Assembly: GCA_947565445.1 (NCBI GenBank) | Contig: CANOGC010000004.1 | Span: 1 to 55,377, forward strand | Direction of reading: 5' to 3' | DNA: 55,377 nt | DNA from: an uncultured Clostridium sp. | GTDB lineage: Bacteria; Bacillota; Clostridia; TANB77; CAG-508 | Shown here: positions 25,441 through 34,158 of the stretch, piece by piece | Position numbering within the stretch: the first letter of the stretch is position 1 | How the letters are laid out: each line of letters starts with the position of its first letter | Program-made: the position numbers and the translations under genes | Notes under the pieces: generated by a model | The model's database searches: none | What the model was told of the DNA's origin: nothing | Seen by the model: the letters and a program-made list of their open reading frames with translations, nothing else

Positions 25441-27069
25441 TTAACTATTTAGCTTGTCGATTTCTTTCTTTTTGTCTATAACATACTTCTCTAATTCTGT
25501 ACCTGTCATATTTCCAATTTTTTTATTATTTTCATCATATATATCATATTTCTTATCATTTACTAAATATAGTGTGTAATACTGATATTTCGTATTAAAT
25601 GCAGTATATTTTTTAGAAATATATATTTTTTCTTTTGTGTATGGTAAAGTAATACAAAAGCAATCATCATTTGATTTTTTATAATCAATGTGATTGCCTC
25701 CAAATTTAATATTATGAATAAATAATCCAGTATTAGAAAGTTTTTCTTCTTTTATAGTATCTAAATGATTTAGTTCTCTTTGTAACTCTAACACTTCTGT
25801 TTTTAATTTATTAATTTCTATTCTTTCTTTTCGAGAATTCTTTATTAGATTTTTAGCATCATCTACAGAATAAATTTCTAATTCTTTTTGCAATTTTAAA
25901 AATATCGAAACTTCCTTAGGTAAAATATAATCTGGATTTAATTCTTTATAGGACATTGCATATTCATAAACCTTATATAATTTAATATAATCTTGGGCTT
26001 TCTCTGTTTTTTCTATTATTTTGTCAAAACTCTCTTTATTCTTTTTTAGTACTGCATTTTTAGATTTTATTTCTATTCGTTTAAAATTAATTTCATTTTC
26101 TATATCATCAAAACATTTAATATTATATTTATCTAAATACTCCAACTTCTGTTTTAATTTATAATACCTTTTTATTTCTTGATATCTAGTCTTTTGGTAT
26201 TCACTATATATTTTGCCTTCTGTAGCTAACTGACTTTTTTCTATCGCTATTTTAGATTCATCTGCCATTTTAAATAAAGCATTGTTAAATTCGTTTTTAG
26301 AAGCATTTATGCCTAATAGCTTTATATTTGTTCGAGATTTATAAAACTTATATAAGTTTTGTTCACTATACCTTTTATCAATAGTAGATAGCCTTACAAA
26401 TCTTTCCATTCCAGTTATTTTAACTGCAATATGCTTTCCTCTTTTTATAGCATATCCAAGAATAGAAAGTTCTTCTAATAATTCTTCAACACTATTACAT
26501 TTCAGAATTAATGAATCTATATCTTCTCTAATTTTCTCTTTCCAAGATTGTTCTTTATACTGATAATAGTAGTCCTTATTCTTAATTTTACTAAATGTTC
26601 TCTTAGGCATAATATAACATCCATACTCGCTTGCAATTCTATCGCTAGTATCACTAAGTCCATATAATCCTTCTTTTAAATTTCCTAATCTATCATCCAA
26701 TTTTCTTCCATTTAGATTTATAGCATTAATTGATATATGGTTATGTATATGTCCTTTATCTGTATGAGTACTTATAACACATTGAAAGTCTGGATATAAT
26801 TCTTCACAGAGCCTTTTTCCAATTTCATTTGCTTGTTCTGGTGTAATAGTATCTTTTGGAGAAAAACTTTGTATAACATGATATGCTACTCTATTTCCTT
26901 GCATATCATATTTATTTTGAACTCTTAAAAATTCTGATAATGCTGTATCTACATTACAATTTAATGAGGATGCTACAGAAACTTTTTCACCATTATTTTT
27001 TTCATCTAAGATATATTCTAATAATTCTTTGGGCGAACCATAATGAGGCATTCTTTTTGTATAAGGCAT
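25441..27069 (-). CDS. MOB relaxase (MobA/MobL-type)
   Basis: A 542-residue protein. The N-terminal relaxase domain has the metal-binding histidine motif HTDKGHIHNHISINAIN (about residues 102-118). Upstream are catalytic-type tyrosines (YGSPKELLEYIL, and NRVAYHVIQSF leading into the histidine region). The C-terminal 300 residues are coiled-coil and unassigned. It should nick oriT and lead the ICE strand through the type IV channel. MobC is encoded three bases upstream, so the two are coupled. The start has GGAGGAATAAGTT upstream. Confidence 0.9.
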   Translation of the reverse strand: MPYTKRMPHYGSPKELLEYILDEKNNGEKVSVASSLNCNVDTALSEFLRVQNKYDMQGNRVAYHVIQSFSPKDTITPEQANEIGKRLCEELYPDFQCVISTHTDKGHIHNHISINAINLNGRKLDDRLGNLKEGLYGLSDTSDRIASEYGCYIMPKRTFSKIKNKDYYYQYKEQSWKEKIREDIDSLILKCNSVEELLEELSILGYAIKRGKHIAVKITGMERFVRLSTIDKRYSEQNLYKFYKSRTNIKLLGINASKNEFNNALFKMADESKIAIEKSQLATEGKIYSEYQKTRYQEIKRYYKLKQKLEYLDKYNIKCFDDIENEINFKRIEIKSKNAVLKKNKESFDKIIEKTEKAQDYIKLYKVYEYAMSYKELNPDYILPKEVSIFLKLQKELEIYSVDDAKNLIKNSRKERIEINKLKTEVLELQRELNHLDTIKEEKLSNTGLFIHNIKFGGNHIDYKKSNDDCFCITLPYTKEKIYISKKYTAFNTKYQYYTLYLVNDKKYDIYDENNKKIGNMTGTELEKYVIDKKKEIDKLNS

Positions 27070-27072
27070 AAC

Positions 27073-27480
27073 TTATTCCTCCTGCATTTGCTTTTTGTGA
27101 TTTATTTCTTGCCAAACTTTTAAATTCAACTTTTTATCAATAAGTTTTAACATATCTTTTTGCTTACTTAAAATAGTAAACATTAAAGATGTTACCGTTT
27201 GAATGGTTATATTATCTAGTTCTGTAGCATATTTCGTTATTCGTCTTATTTCCTTTGTAATTTTTCTTAATTCCTCAGTGTTCTTAGCATAGGCATCATA
27301 TATTACTTGCTGATTATCTAAATCAACGTAAGTTACCTTTTCATATACTGCTGCATCTATTAGATATTTGGATAAATTTTTATAACCATAATATTTAGCT
27401 TTTGTTTTAACTAATATTTGTTCTTCATCTGTTACCCTTGCTTTAATTATTTTAGTTCTATTGTTTTTATTAATTTTCAT
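27073..27480 (-). CDS. mobC: MobC-like relaxosome accessory protein
   Basis: A 135-residue protein. The basic N-terminus (KARVTDEEQILVKTKAKYYG) fits a ribbon-helix-helix DNA-binding segment. A helical part follows that is typical of MobC (NTEELRKITKEIRRITKYAT). It lies directly upstream of the relaxase gene, the standard order, and should bind oriT and help the relaxase. Confidence 0.8.
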   Translation of the reverse strand: MKINKNNRTKIIKARVTDEEQILVKTKAKYYGYKNLSKYLIDAAVYEKVTYVDLDNQQVIYDAYAKNTEELRKITKEIRRITKYATELDNITIQTVTSLMFTILSKQKDMLKLIDKKLNLKVWQEINHKKQMQEE

Positions 27481-27504
27481 ACTCTATATTTCCTTTCACT
27501 TGCA

Positions 27505-27536
27505 AAAAATAAGAAGTAGATTATTAACCTACTTCT
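27505..27536 (-). terminator. Terminator upstream of mobC
   Basis: AGAAGTAG and CTACTTCT stem; the minus strand continues with T-rich sequence. It ends the 28618-27565 transcript. Confidence 0.7.
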
Positions 27537-27564
27537 CATTTTAGTATTAATCCTTTTTTATATA

Positions 27565-28170
27565 TTAAAATATATCATAAGAATATCCTTTTTTTATATA
27601 TTTCTCTGTTAATTCCATTTTGTATTTTTCTAATAACTCTAAATATTTCTGCTTAAAGCAGTTTTTACATAACCATTCAATTCCTTCTTTAGTAATTCTT
27701 CTTATTCCATTTTTATAATAAATGTAAATTCCATTAGTAGCTTTGTTAAGTTTTCCAATATTGTGTTTTATAGTTCCTTCTGCTCTATCAAAATAATTTG
27801 ATAGAGCAGAAATATTCATATCTTCAAACATTAAATTTTTATGTTCTACTTTTAATAATTCTTCATACTGTTTAATTCTCTCTATAAAAAAGTATATATC
27901 TGCATCTATCAATTTTTTTTCATTTTGAAAATAAACATATATTAGCCAATAATAACCTTCAATTAATACATAGAACTTACCATTCGCCTTCTTTTGTTTC
28001 CATCTACAAGTAGGATGTTTTTTATTCATAATTATTACAGCTTGTTTTAAATCCATATATGTAATATTATTTCCTCTTGAAGTTTTTATATTTTGAAGTT
28101 TCAATCTATTCAAAATTTTGCTATATGATAGATATATTTTTTCTAATTCTTTTTCTGAATCAGTAATCAT
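27565..28170 (-). CDS. ICE protein of unknown function, 201 aa
   Basis: Soluble and basic. Residues 45-85 are strand-rich and aromatic (CRWKQKKANGKFYVLIEGYY). The second half looks winged-helix-like (ISALSNYFDRAEGTIKHNIG, then IRRITKEGIEWL). It ends KKGYSYDIF, an aromatic-acidic tail resembling those of many proteins downstream. It may be a replication or regulatory protein; I recognise no family. It is encoded ten bases after the gene at 28181. Confidence 0.6.
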   Translation of the reverse strand: MITDSEKELEKIYLSYSKILNRLKLQNIKTSRGNNITYMDLKQAVIIMNKKHPTCRWKQKKANGKFYVLIEGYYWLIYVYFQNEKKLIDADIYFFIERIKQYEELLKVEHKNLMFEDMNISALSNYFDRAEGTIKHNIGKLNKATNGIYIYYKNGIRRITKEGIEWLCKNCFKQKYLELLEKYKMELTEKYIKKGYSYDIF

Positions 28171-28180
28171 AGTAGCCTCT

Positions 28181-28618
28181 CTATTCTATTTCTAAATCAA
28201 ATTCCGAAATTGCTGTAATACTTGGGTCGTAATTTTTACTAGCCTCTAATGTTTCTTGATATATTTTTTCATTATCTTTGTAATCTTCTGGCACATATCC
28301 TGTTTTACCAATTTTTCTAACTTTTTCTATTAGGCTTTTATCCAATAATTTACCTTTTGCATGCTCTCCTGTTTCATAATCGTACCATGTTTCTGTTATA
28401 AGAACTTCTATATCCACATTTCCAACATCTTCTTTGTAAATAATCTGTGTTCCACCAACATCATTTCTTATGGCAAATTCAGTTACTTTTACTCTTTGAC
28501 CTACAATTAATTTTTCGTTTGCTTTTTCTAATTGTGTAGAATCTATTAAAACTGCACTTAGTTTTATACCTTCTGAACTAGCCTCTGTTAATTTTATCTC
28601 TTCTTTCAAACTAAACAC
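28181..28618 (-). CDS. ICE protein of unknown function, 145 aa
   Basis: Strand-rich and acidic (IKLSAVLIDSTQLEKANEKL, VDIEVLITETWYDYETG), ending AISEFDLEIE. It is the first gene after the oriT-like region and shares an operon with the gene at 27565. No family recognised. Confidence 0.6.
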   Translation of the reverse strand: MFSLKEEIKLTEASSEGIKLSAVLIDSTQLEKANEKLIVGQRVKVTEFAIRNDVGGTQIIYKEDVGNVDIEVLITETWYDYETGEHAKGKLLDKSLIEKVRKIGKTGYVPEDYKDNEKIYQETLEASKNYDPSITAISEFDLEIE

Positions 28619-28859
28619 TTCCTTTTCTAATTTTGCTTACCAAATATATTGTACTAGCGTAGCACAGTACAATATACATAGCAAAATTTATTTTGCGTCG
28701 AATAACTAGGGTATAATTTTTATACCCTTTATTCGCCAGCATGGTCCGTTGGACCACAAATCGCTGTTTAGGGAAAAATCCCTAATACCCTTTTTGCCCG
28801 CTGGGAGATGATTTTTCCGAGTTAATATTTGGAAAAAGTGAAGCAAAAATGCTCAACTT
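28619..28859. other. Non-coding palindrome cluster, candidate oriT
   Basis: 240 bases with no gene and at least four palindromes: ATATTGTACT/AGTACAATAT, GGGTATA/TATACCC, TGGTCC/GGACCA, and AGGGA/TCCCT. This density is unique in the window and lies 1.1-1.8 kb upstream of mobC and the relaxase. Transfer origins of mobilisable elements are non-coding, palindrome-rich and relaxase-linked, so oriT is the leading guess. Promoters for the genes on the left may also be here. Confidence 0.5.
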
Positions 28860-30275
28860 TTAGTTATAATTATAATCAAATTCTCGCTCATTTTTTCTAT
28901 CATTTTCTTTAATTTGGTTTTGTGTTTGTGAATACTTTTCATATATAGATTCCATATTTGCAGCTACTACATCTATATCATTACAAGCACTTGTATCTAA
29001 TTGAATTTGAGAACCATCTTCAAAATTAATTGTTGTTAAGTATTTACCACCTGAAATGCCATCTTCTGTATAAATATTTGAATATTTTATATCTAATTTA
29101 TCCATTATTTCAGAATAAAGAGAAGATAAATGATATAATCCTTCATCACTATCAGTTCCATAATCCATTAAATCTTCTATATCGTGTTCTTTAAAATATT
29201 CTATTACTTTTGGAAGCGATTTATCATAATAACTTACAGGATGCTCTGTATAATCTTCAATAAAATCTTCATAAGTTATTAATCCACAGGCCAAACGAAG
29301 AATATCACTATTAAAAGAATAACTTTCCCTAGTCTCAAAATATGAAATAGGATTTACTGTAAGCCCCTCATCTTCATTATAAACAATCGTATTCTCTATA
29401 AAATAAAATCCCAATGTTTCTTCAAAGTCATCTAGTTGTTCTAGAGAAAAATAATTAAAAAAGTCAAATAGATTTTCACTTGATACAGCATATTTCTCTA
29501 TTAAAGGATAGTGGTCTTTTACCATAAATCCATATCCCATTTTCTTTAATTCTTCAAAGGTAATATAAAAATTCCATTTACCATCATTATCAAATAATTC
29601 TAAATCGTTTAAGTCATAAGCAATCTCATCTTTTATCACAGAATTATATAAATCTTGGTAAAAATCATATTCATATACTTCTGAATTTCCATCTAAATAA
29701 TCTTTATAATTTTTACTATTTATCTCCCCTTTTTCTTTTAATTCTATATACTCATCTTCAATAAAGATATGTACTATGTTATTATCGACTTCAAATAGCA
29801 TTTCCTTTGACATTGTACCTACATATTTTTCACAAACACTTTTATAAAACTTTTCATCATCAAGTATGTTTATAATATCTTGAATTTTACATATTTTACT
29901 ATTATCTTTTTTGTCTGTCAACTCAATATATTCTTTTGGATGAATTTCACTTAATACTTTTGCTACTGTATCACTTTCAATATACCTTTTTGTAACCAAA
30001 TCCCAATCATCTTTTTTGAGTTTTATATTATCTTCTTGTTTCATTTCTAAATTATTATAAACATAGTCTTGATGATATGAATATAATCGTTCTATAATAT
30101 CTGCCAATGTATAAAATTCTTCTTGTTCTATTTCATTTAGATTTCCTTCTTGAATATCTTTTAGCTTAAAAATATTTTCTAAATCCTCGTTAATACCTAT
30201 TACTAATTGAAAATCGTATACATGTAATAGTTGTATAAAATATGTTACAATTTTGTCTTTATCTTTTTGATTCAT
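28860..30275 (-). CDS. Large acidic ICE protein with FDYNYN tail
   Basis: A 471-residue, very acidic protein, mostly helical with repeated aromatic-acidic patches (DGNSEVYEYDFYQDLYN). Residues 400-430 resemble a small strand domain (KYLTTINFEDGSQIQLDT). No catalytic motif seen. It ends NEREFDYNYN, one of the shared C-terminal tails. The start has AGGAGG upstream. It probably belongs to the large cargo set of polyvalent-type ICE proteins, and its mimicry-like acidity would fit an antirestriction role (inference). Confidence 0.6.
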   Translation of the reverse strand: MNQKDKDKIVTYFIQLLHVYDFQLVIGINEDLENIFKLKDIQEGNLNEIEQEEFYTLADIIERLYSYHQDYVYNNLEMKQEDNIKLKKDDWDLVTKRYIESDTVAKVLSEIHPKEYIELTDKKDNSKICKIQDIINILDDEKFYKSVCEKYVGTMSKEMLFEVDNNIVHIFIEDEYIELKEKGEINSKNYKDYLDGNSEVYEYDFYQDLYNSVIKDEIAYDLNDLELFDNDGKWNFYITFEELKKMGYGFMVKDHYPLIEKYAVSSENLFDFFNYFSLEQLDDFEETLGFYFIENTIVYNEDEGLTVNPISYFETRESYSFNSDILRLACGLITYEDFIEDYTEHPVSYYDKSLPKVIEYFKEHDIEDLMDYGTDSDEGLYHLSSLYSEIMDKLDIKYSNIYTEDGISGGKYLTTINFEDGSQIQLDTSACNDIDVVAANMESIYEKYSQTQNQIKENDRKNEREFDYNYN

Positions 30276-30297
30276 TATAGTTTATCCTCCTATATTT

Positions 30298-31074
30298 TTA
30301 AATGTCTTTATCGATTTCAATACTACATTTTTCTTTATTTTCCTGTGCAACTTCTTTAAACCACTCTGCATATTGTTTGCCTTTTTCTTCATCTAATAAT
30401 TTTAGTTCTTTCCCAATTTTCATATAGCTTTCGTATTTGTTTTTAACATATTCAAAACTACCTTCTTCTAAAAGACCTTCTATATCCTCTTCGTCTGTAA
30501 AATAGTCGAACATTCTAAAGTAGACTCTATCAATAACTTTATCTAATGTTGTATTTTCTTCAAAATCAAAATTATTACATTGTTCATCTTTTATGTTGTA
30601 TTTTCCATCTGGATATTTAGTAATTGACCATTCATAAAAATCCAGAAAATCATCTAAATCAGATAATTCTTCGTCTTTTAATTCGTCTTTAAAACTGGTA
30701 TATTCATAATTCATTTTAAATAATTCTTCTTTATTACAAGCTTTTATAAGTTCATCAACATTTAATATTTTCATTTGTTCATCATAGTCTACATATTGTT
30801 TTCTATCTCCCCAAGTAAAACCTTTCCCCCATTGAAATTCTATACAAGTATCATTCGTATTGCCTCCATTTATTTCAACATAATGCCAAAAAACACTTTC
30901 GGAAAATTCGTTAAACTCTTTATCAAAACAACAGTTTTTTTCAAAACATTTTATATATTCTTTTAAAAAACCAACACTTTTCATAAGTTCAATAAATTTG
31001 AAAAGTTCATCATCATAGTTTTGCCTAATTTTTACAACAGCACCAAAATTCAAAAATTCCTCCATTTCATTCAT
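30298..31074 (-). CDS. Acidic ICE protein, 258 aa
   Basis: Soluble, acidic and helical, with one strand-rich patch (CIEFQWGKGFTWGDRKQYVD). It ends CSIEIDKDI. It sits between two proteins with FDY tails in one operon (gaps of about 20 bases). GGAGGAATAGAAATA precedes the start. No family recognised. Confidence 0.6.
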   Translation of the reverse strand: MNEMEEFLNFGAVVKIRQNYDDELFKFIELMKSVGFLKEYIKCFEKNCCFDKEFNEFSESVFWHYVEINGGNTNDTCIEFQWGKGFTWGDRKQYVDYDEQMKILNVDELIKACNKEELFKMNYEYTSFKDELKDEELSDLDDFLDFYEWSITKYPDGKYNIKDEQCNNFDFEENTTLDKVIDRVYFRMFDYFTDEEDIEGLLEEGSFEYVKNKYESYMKIGKELKLLDEEKGKQYAEWFKEVAQENKEKCSIEIDKDI

Positions 31075-31097
31075 TATTTCTATTCCTCCTTCTTCTT

Positions 31098-31526
31098 TTA
31101 ATAGTCATAGTCAAAGTTCTCTTTACTTTTTTCAGAATTTTCTAATGAATTTACTGTCTTATTGTAATCTTCTAGCATATATGAAGGTGGCATAATACCT
31201 GTTTGTTTCATTGCTTGAATCAAATCACAATCCTTTGGCATATATAAATCTCTTTCTACAGATAATCCAAAAGGTAACTGTAATTGTTCTAATTGTGATA
31301 AATTTACATATCCTAGTTTAGCCGTTTCATCGTCTCCAAGATGGCAATAGCCAAACATTTCATAATCTCCATTTTCTAATTTATTTGCCTCTGTTATTAA
31401 CCAAGTACCAGAACCAACAGGGTTAAAAAATTTTGCTATAACTTTTGCTCTCCCCCCTAGTCCTTCTTGACTACCAATCGGATATTTTTCAAAGATTTCT
31501 TCTAGTTCTTCTGTAATAAGTTCCAT
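31098..31526 (-). CDS. DUF2958 family protein with FDYDY tail
   Basis: A 142-residue protein starting MELITEELEEIFEKYPIG at 31526 behind GGAGG; an upstream start lacks a ribosome binding site. It matches the DUF2958 pattern: AKVIAKFFNPVGSGTWLITE, YEMFGYCHLGDDE, LGYVNLSQLEQL, and PFGLSVERDLYMP. The family is common on conjugative elements and its function is unknown. It ends SKENFDYDY. Confidence 0.8.
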   Translation of the reverse strand: MELITEELEEIFEKYPIGSQEGLGGRAKVIAKFFNPVGSGTWLITEANKLENGDYEMFGYCHLGDDETAKLGYVNLSQLEQLQLPFGLSVERDLYMPKDCDLIQAMKQTGIMPPSYMLEDYNKTVNSLENSEKSKENFDYDY

Positions 31527-31550
31527 AAATTTGTTTCCTCCTTTGCAATA

Positions 31551-31578
31551 AAAAAAGAAATATAAATTTATATTTCTC
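31551..31578 (-). terminator. Perfect 20-bp palindrome terminator
   Basis: GAAATATAAATTTATATTTC at 31557-31576, followed on the minus strand by six T. It ends the sigma/membrane-protein transcript from the right. Confidence 0.75.
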
Positions 31579-31652
31579 ATTTATATTTCTTTTTGATTTA
31601 TTTCACTCATTTTATGCTTTATCTATTAAATTATATACTTTCAATCAATATG

Positions 31653-32765
31653 TTACTTTTGTATTAATTCTATTTTTTCTTGAATATCATTTAAACTTAT
31701 ATTTAAAAATATTCTTTTATTTAAACTTTCTTTTCCTATACCAAATCTTGCATTTATTTCATTACCTGTACCAGTTCCAAAATCAATTGGCTTATATATA
31801 TTATTATCTCCATCAGATATGTAGAACACTGCATCTCTTAATTTGTCAAATTCTTCTCTTCCCATGTCTTTTCCATCTAGTAAGAAATCACGCATATAAT
31901 CTATTTCAGCCTTAATAGTTAAAGCTGTTTCTGTTAATTCTGCTTTGCTTAACTTAATTCCTTTAACATTTTCTACAAAATCTAATTCTACTGATGTTCT
32001 TTCATAAAATTTTTCTGGTATTTCTATTTCAAATTGCCATTCACTATCTGATAAGCAAATGTCATTATGATATATACACTCTAGTGTTTTAGAATCAATT
32101 TCATAATCTTCATATCCTATATCAAACATTCTAACATATAACTTTTTACTCTTTGGAAATCCTACTGCTGATTTTATAGTTAGTCTAGATGAGCCAAATG
32201 ATGCTGAACTATTTAGCACATTATTCATACTGTTACTTTTTACCCCTAATTCTTTATATAATTTTTTCCAATATAGATTTTCTTCATGTTTCCAATTATG
32301 AATAATATATATATTATTATTTTCATCATATATTGCAATTCCATATCTAATCTTTTCTTTAAATTTTGATATTTCTTCTTCTAATTTAATGTCAAAATCA
32401 ATTTGACAGTAGTCATTTGTTATCATAATGGAATTAAGTTTTATTCCTATTTTATCTTGATATATATAGTTCATGTTTAGGTTTTCACTCTGTTCGTCTT
32501 TTGTTTTTTCATCTATTGCTATAGACTTTGTAATTATATTTCGATTCTGGTATTTTGCATAGTCTATGTTCCAAACTATTTTTGCATATACTCCCTTTGC
32601 TGTAACTCCCATAATTATTGCAATTACTAACATAGCTGCTATATTATTTAATAACTTCTTTTTCATATCACTTCCTCCTTTTATTTTAGAGCAAATAGAA
32701 TTATAGTTCTTTTCTTCGCTATACATGTTTTCACAAAATTCTTTAAAAACTTCATTTTTAGGCAT
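31653..32765 (-). CDS. Membrane-anchored regulator paired with an ECF sigma factor
   Basis: About 370 residues. A cytoplasmic N-terminus of about 40 residues precedes one membrane segment (NIAAMLVIAIIMGVTAKGVYA), then a large beta-rich outer domain resembling DUF4179/DUF5643-type anti-sigma proteins (LNSIMITNDYCQIDFDIKL). The ATG at 32765 overlaps the sigma stop by eight bases and is served by AAAGGAG. Coupling to the sigma gene supports an anti-sigma role, although no zinc finger is seen. Confidence 0.75.
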   Translation of the reverse strand: MPKNEVFKEFCENMYSEEKNYNSICSKIKGGSDMKKKLLNNIAAMLVIAIIMGVTAKGVYAKIVWNIDYAKYQNRNIITKSIAIDEKTKDEQSENLNMNYIYQDKIGIKLNSIMITNDYCQIDFDIKLEEEISKFKEKIRYGIAIYDENNNIYIIHNWKHEENLYWKKLYKELGVKSNSMNNVLNSSASFGSSRLTIKSAVGFPKSKKLYVRMFDIGYEDYEIDSKTLECIYHNDICLSDSEWQFEIEIPEKFYERTSVELDFVENVKGIKLSKAELTETALTIKAEIDYMRDFLLDGKDMGREEFDKLRDAVFYISDGDNNIYKPIDFGTGTGNEINARFGIGKESLNKRIFLNISLNDIQEKIELIQK

Positions 32766-33300
32766 TCTTCTCACTCTCCTTTAATTTATTTTTTAATTCT
32801 TTTATAGTTCTATATATATAATTTTTTGTAGCTGATTCTGTTATCTTTAATTCTTTTGAAATATCACTTATTTTCATTTCAAGACCATAATACAAATAAA
32901 ATGTCTTTGCTATCTTTATATCTTTATTTTGCAATACTTCCCAAATATAAGATACATTTTCTTTTGTAATAAATTCTAATTCTATATCTATATTATCTTC
33001 AATTTGTAATTCTTCATTTTCTAAGCTAACTGCATTGTTTTTTTCTTTATATTGAACACGATAATATTTTTTTAATATGTTTTTAGCAATTCCAATTATG
33101 AATGCCTGTATATTCTCTAAATCAATTCTATTATTCTTCTTTAGTTTTTTATACAATTCTATATATGTATCTTGAATAATGTCATTAACATCTTCTAAAT
33201 TACTGCAATGAGCAATAATATACTTCAAAATATCTTTATATGTTTTATTATATATTGGTTCAAAGTTTCTAAATGATATTAAATTACTCACATCCTCCAT
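32758..33300 (-). CDS. ECF-type RNA polymerase sigma factor
   Basis: About 180 residues with region 2 (LEDVNDIIQDTYIELYKKLK, then QAFIIGIAKNILKKYYR) and region 4 (MKISDISKELKITESATKNY). Coupled to the membrane protein downstream by overlap. Several starts are possible within 4 codons (33300 or nearby GTG). It is the second complete sigma pair of the ICE and may control the divergent secreted-protein gene at 33574 (inference). Confidence 0.85.
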   Translation of the reverse strand: MEDVSNLISFRNFEPIYNKTYKDILKYIIAHCSNLEDVNDIIQDTYIELYKKLKKNNRIDLENIQAFIIGIAKNILKKYYRVQYKEKNNAVSLENEELQIEDNIDIELEFITKENVSYIWEVLQNKDIKIAKTFYLYYGLEMKISDISKELKITESATKNYIYRTIKELKNKLKESEKNA

Positions 33301-33534
33301 CACCTTTCACTTTATTAGTGCATTATTTTTCCAAAAAAGTTTCAATATCTTATAAAAATTATACATTTATTATATACTTAAATAAAAAATTATTCAAAAA
33401 AGTAGCTAAATACATTATGATTAATTTTTTTACTTTTTTTTACACTTTTTCTTATTATTTTATAATATATGATAATTTAATAAAGTTGCTTATGTTTTAC
33501 GAATGACTATTATTGCCATTCAATAAGCTAAAAT

Positions 33535-33546
33535 TTGCAGAGGAAA
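33535..33546. repeat. 5' arm of gene-flanking inverted repeat D
   Basis: TTGCAGAGGAAA in the leader of the gene at 33574 pairs perfectly with TTTCCTCTGCAA at 34071-34082. Confidence 0.8.
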
Positions 33547-33573
33547 TAGTTTTATATTTGGAGGTATTCAATC

Positions 33574-34053
33574 ATGAAAAAGAAATTAAAACTCTTTGCA
33601 CTTATACTCTCTGTTTTGACTTTGACAGTCGGACAGACAGCACTTGCAGCGGAACCTGCATTGGCATCAAGCGAAACAGCTGATGTAGCAGATGAAATCC
33701 AACCACGGGGAAGTTTAAGTGGGTATGGTACTCATTGGTACAATGCTGGTGAGGAACAATATGACAGTTTTACCTTTCAGGTTACTGGTGTACCTTGGGT
33801 TAATGCTCATTTAACAATTAGCATTGACAACTTTGATTCTGATACAGTTGTAGGCACAATTATACAGAAACCGGATGGTAGCTATGCATATAGTAACTTT
33901 GACAAACCCATGACTATGGCAAATAGAGATAATTATGCTGGTATAAGCTTTTCCCCAGGAGAAGTTGGAACTTACACTGTTTATTATCGAATTCTCAGTA
34001 TAAGCACTACTAATGGTCCATCATCTGGGCGCATTAACGTCTGGATCTATTAG
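33574..34053 (+). CDS. Small secreted protein D
   Basis: A 159-residue protein with a signal peptide (LFALILSVLTLTVGQTALAA, cleaved near A25-A26). The mature part includes QPRGSLSGYG and ends SGRINVWIY; both motifs match protein A. It contains one in-frame CGG (residue 45). Clearly GC-richer than its surroundings and on the opposite strand from all nearby ICE genes, which suggests a separately acquired cassette. The start follows GGAGG. Flanked by a 12-bp inverted repeat and followed by a strong terminator. Confidence 0.82.
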   Translation: MKKKLKLFALILSVLTLTVGQTALAAEPALASSETADVADEIQPRGSLSGYGTHWYNAGEEQYDSFTFQVTGVPWVNAHLTISIDNFDSDTVVGTIIQKPDGSYAYSNFDKPMTMANRDNYAGISFSPGEVGTYTVYYRILSISTTNGPSSGRINVWIY

Positions 34054-34070
34054 TACAGTTTCCTATTAAT

Positions 34071-34082
34071 TTTCCTCTGCAA
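34071..34082. repeat. 3' arm of gene-flanking inverted repeat D
   Basis: TTTCCTCTGCAA between the stop of secreted protein D and its terminator. Confidence 0.8.
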
Positions 34083-34088
34083 TAATTT

Positions 34089-34126
34089 TGTGTGGATTTA
34101 TGTATTACATAAGTCCACACTTTTTT
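34089..34126 (+). terminator. Terminator after secreted protein D
   Basis: A long stem (GTGTGGA-TTATGTA with TACATAA-TCCACAC) followed by six T. Confidence 0.9.
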
Positions 34127-34158
34127 ATAAAATAAAAAATATACATTGTATGATAATT

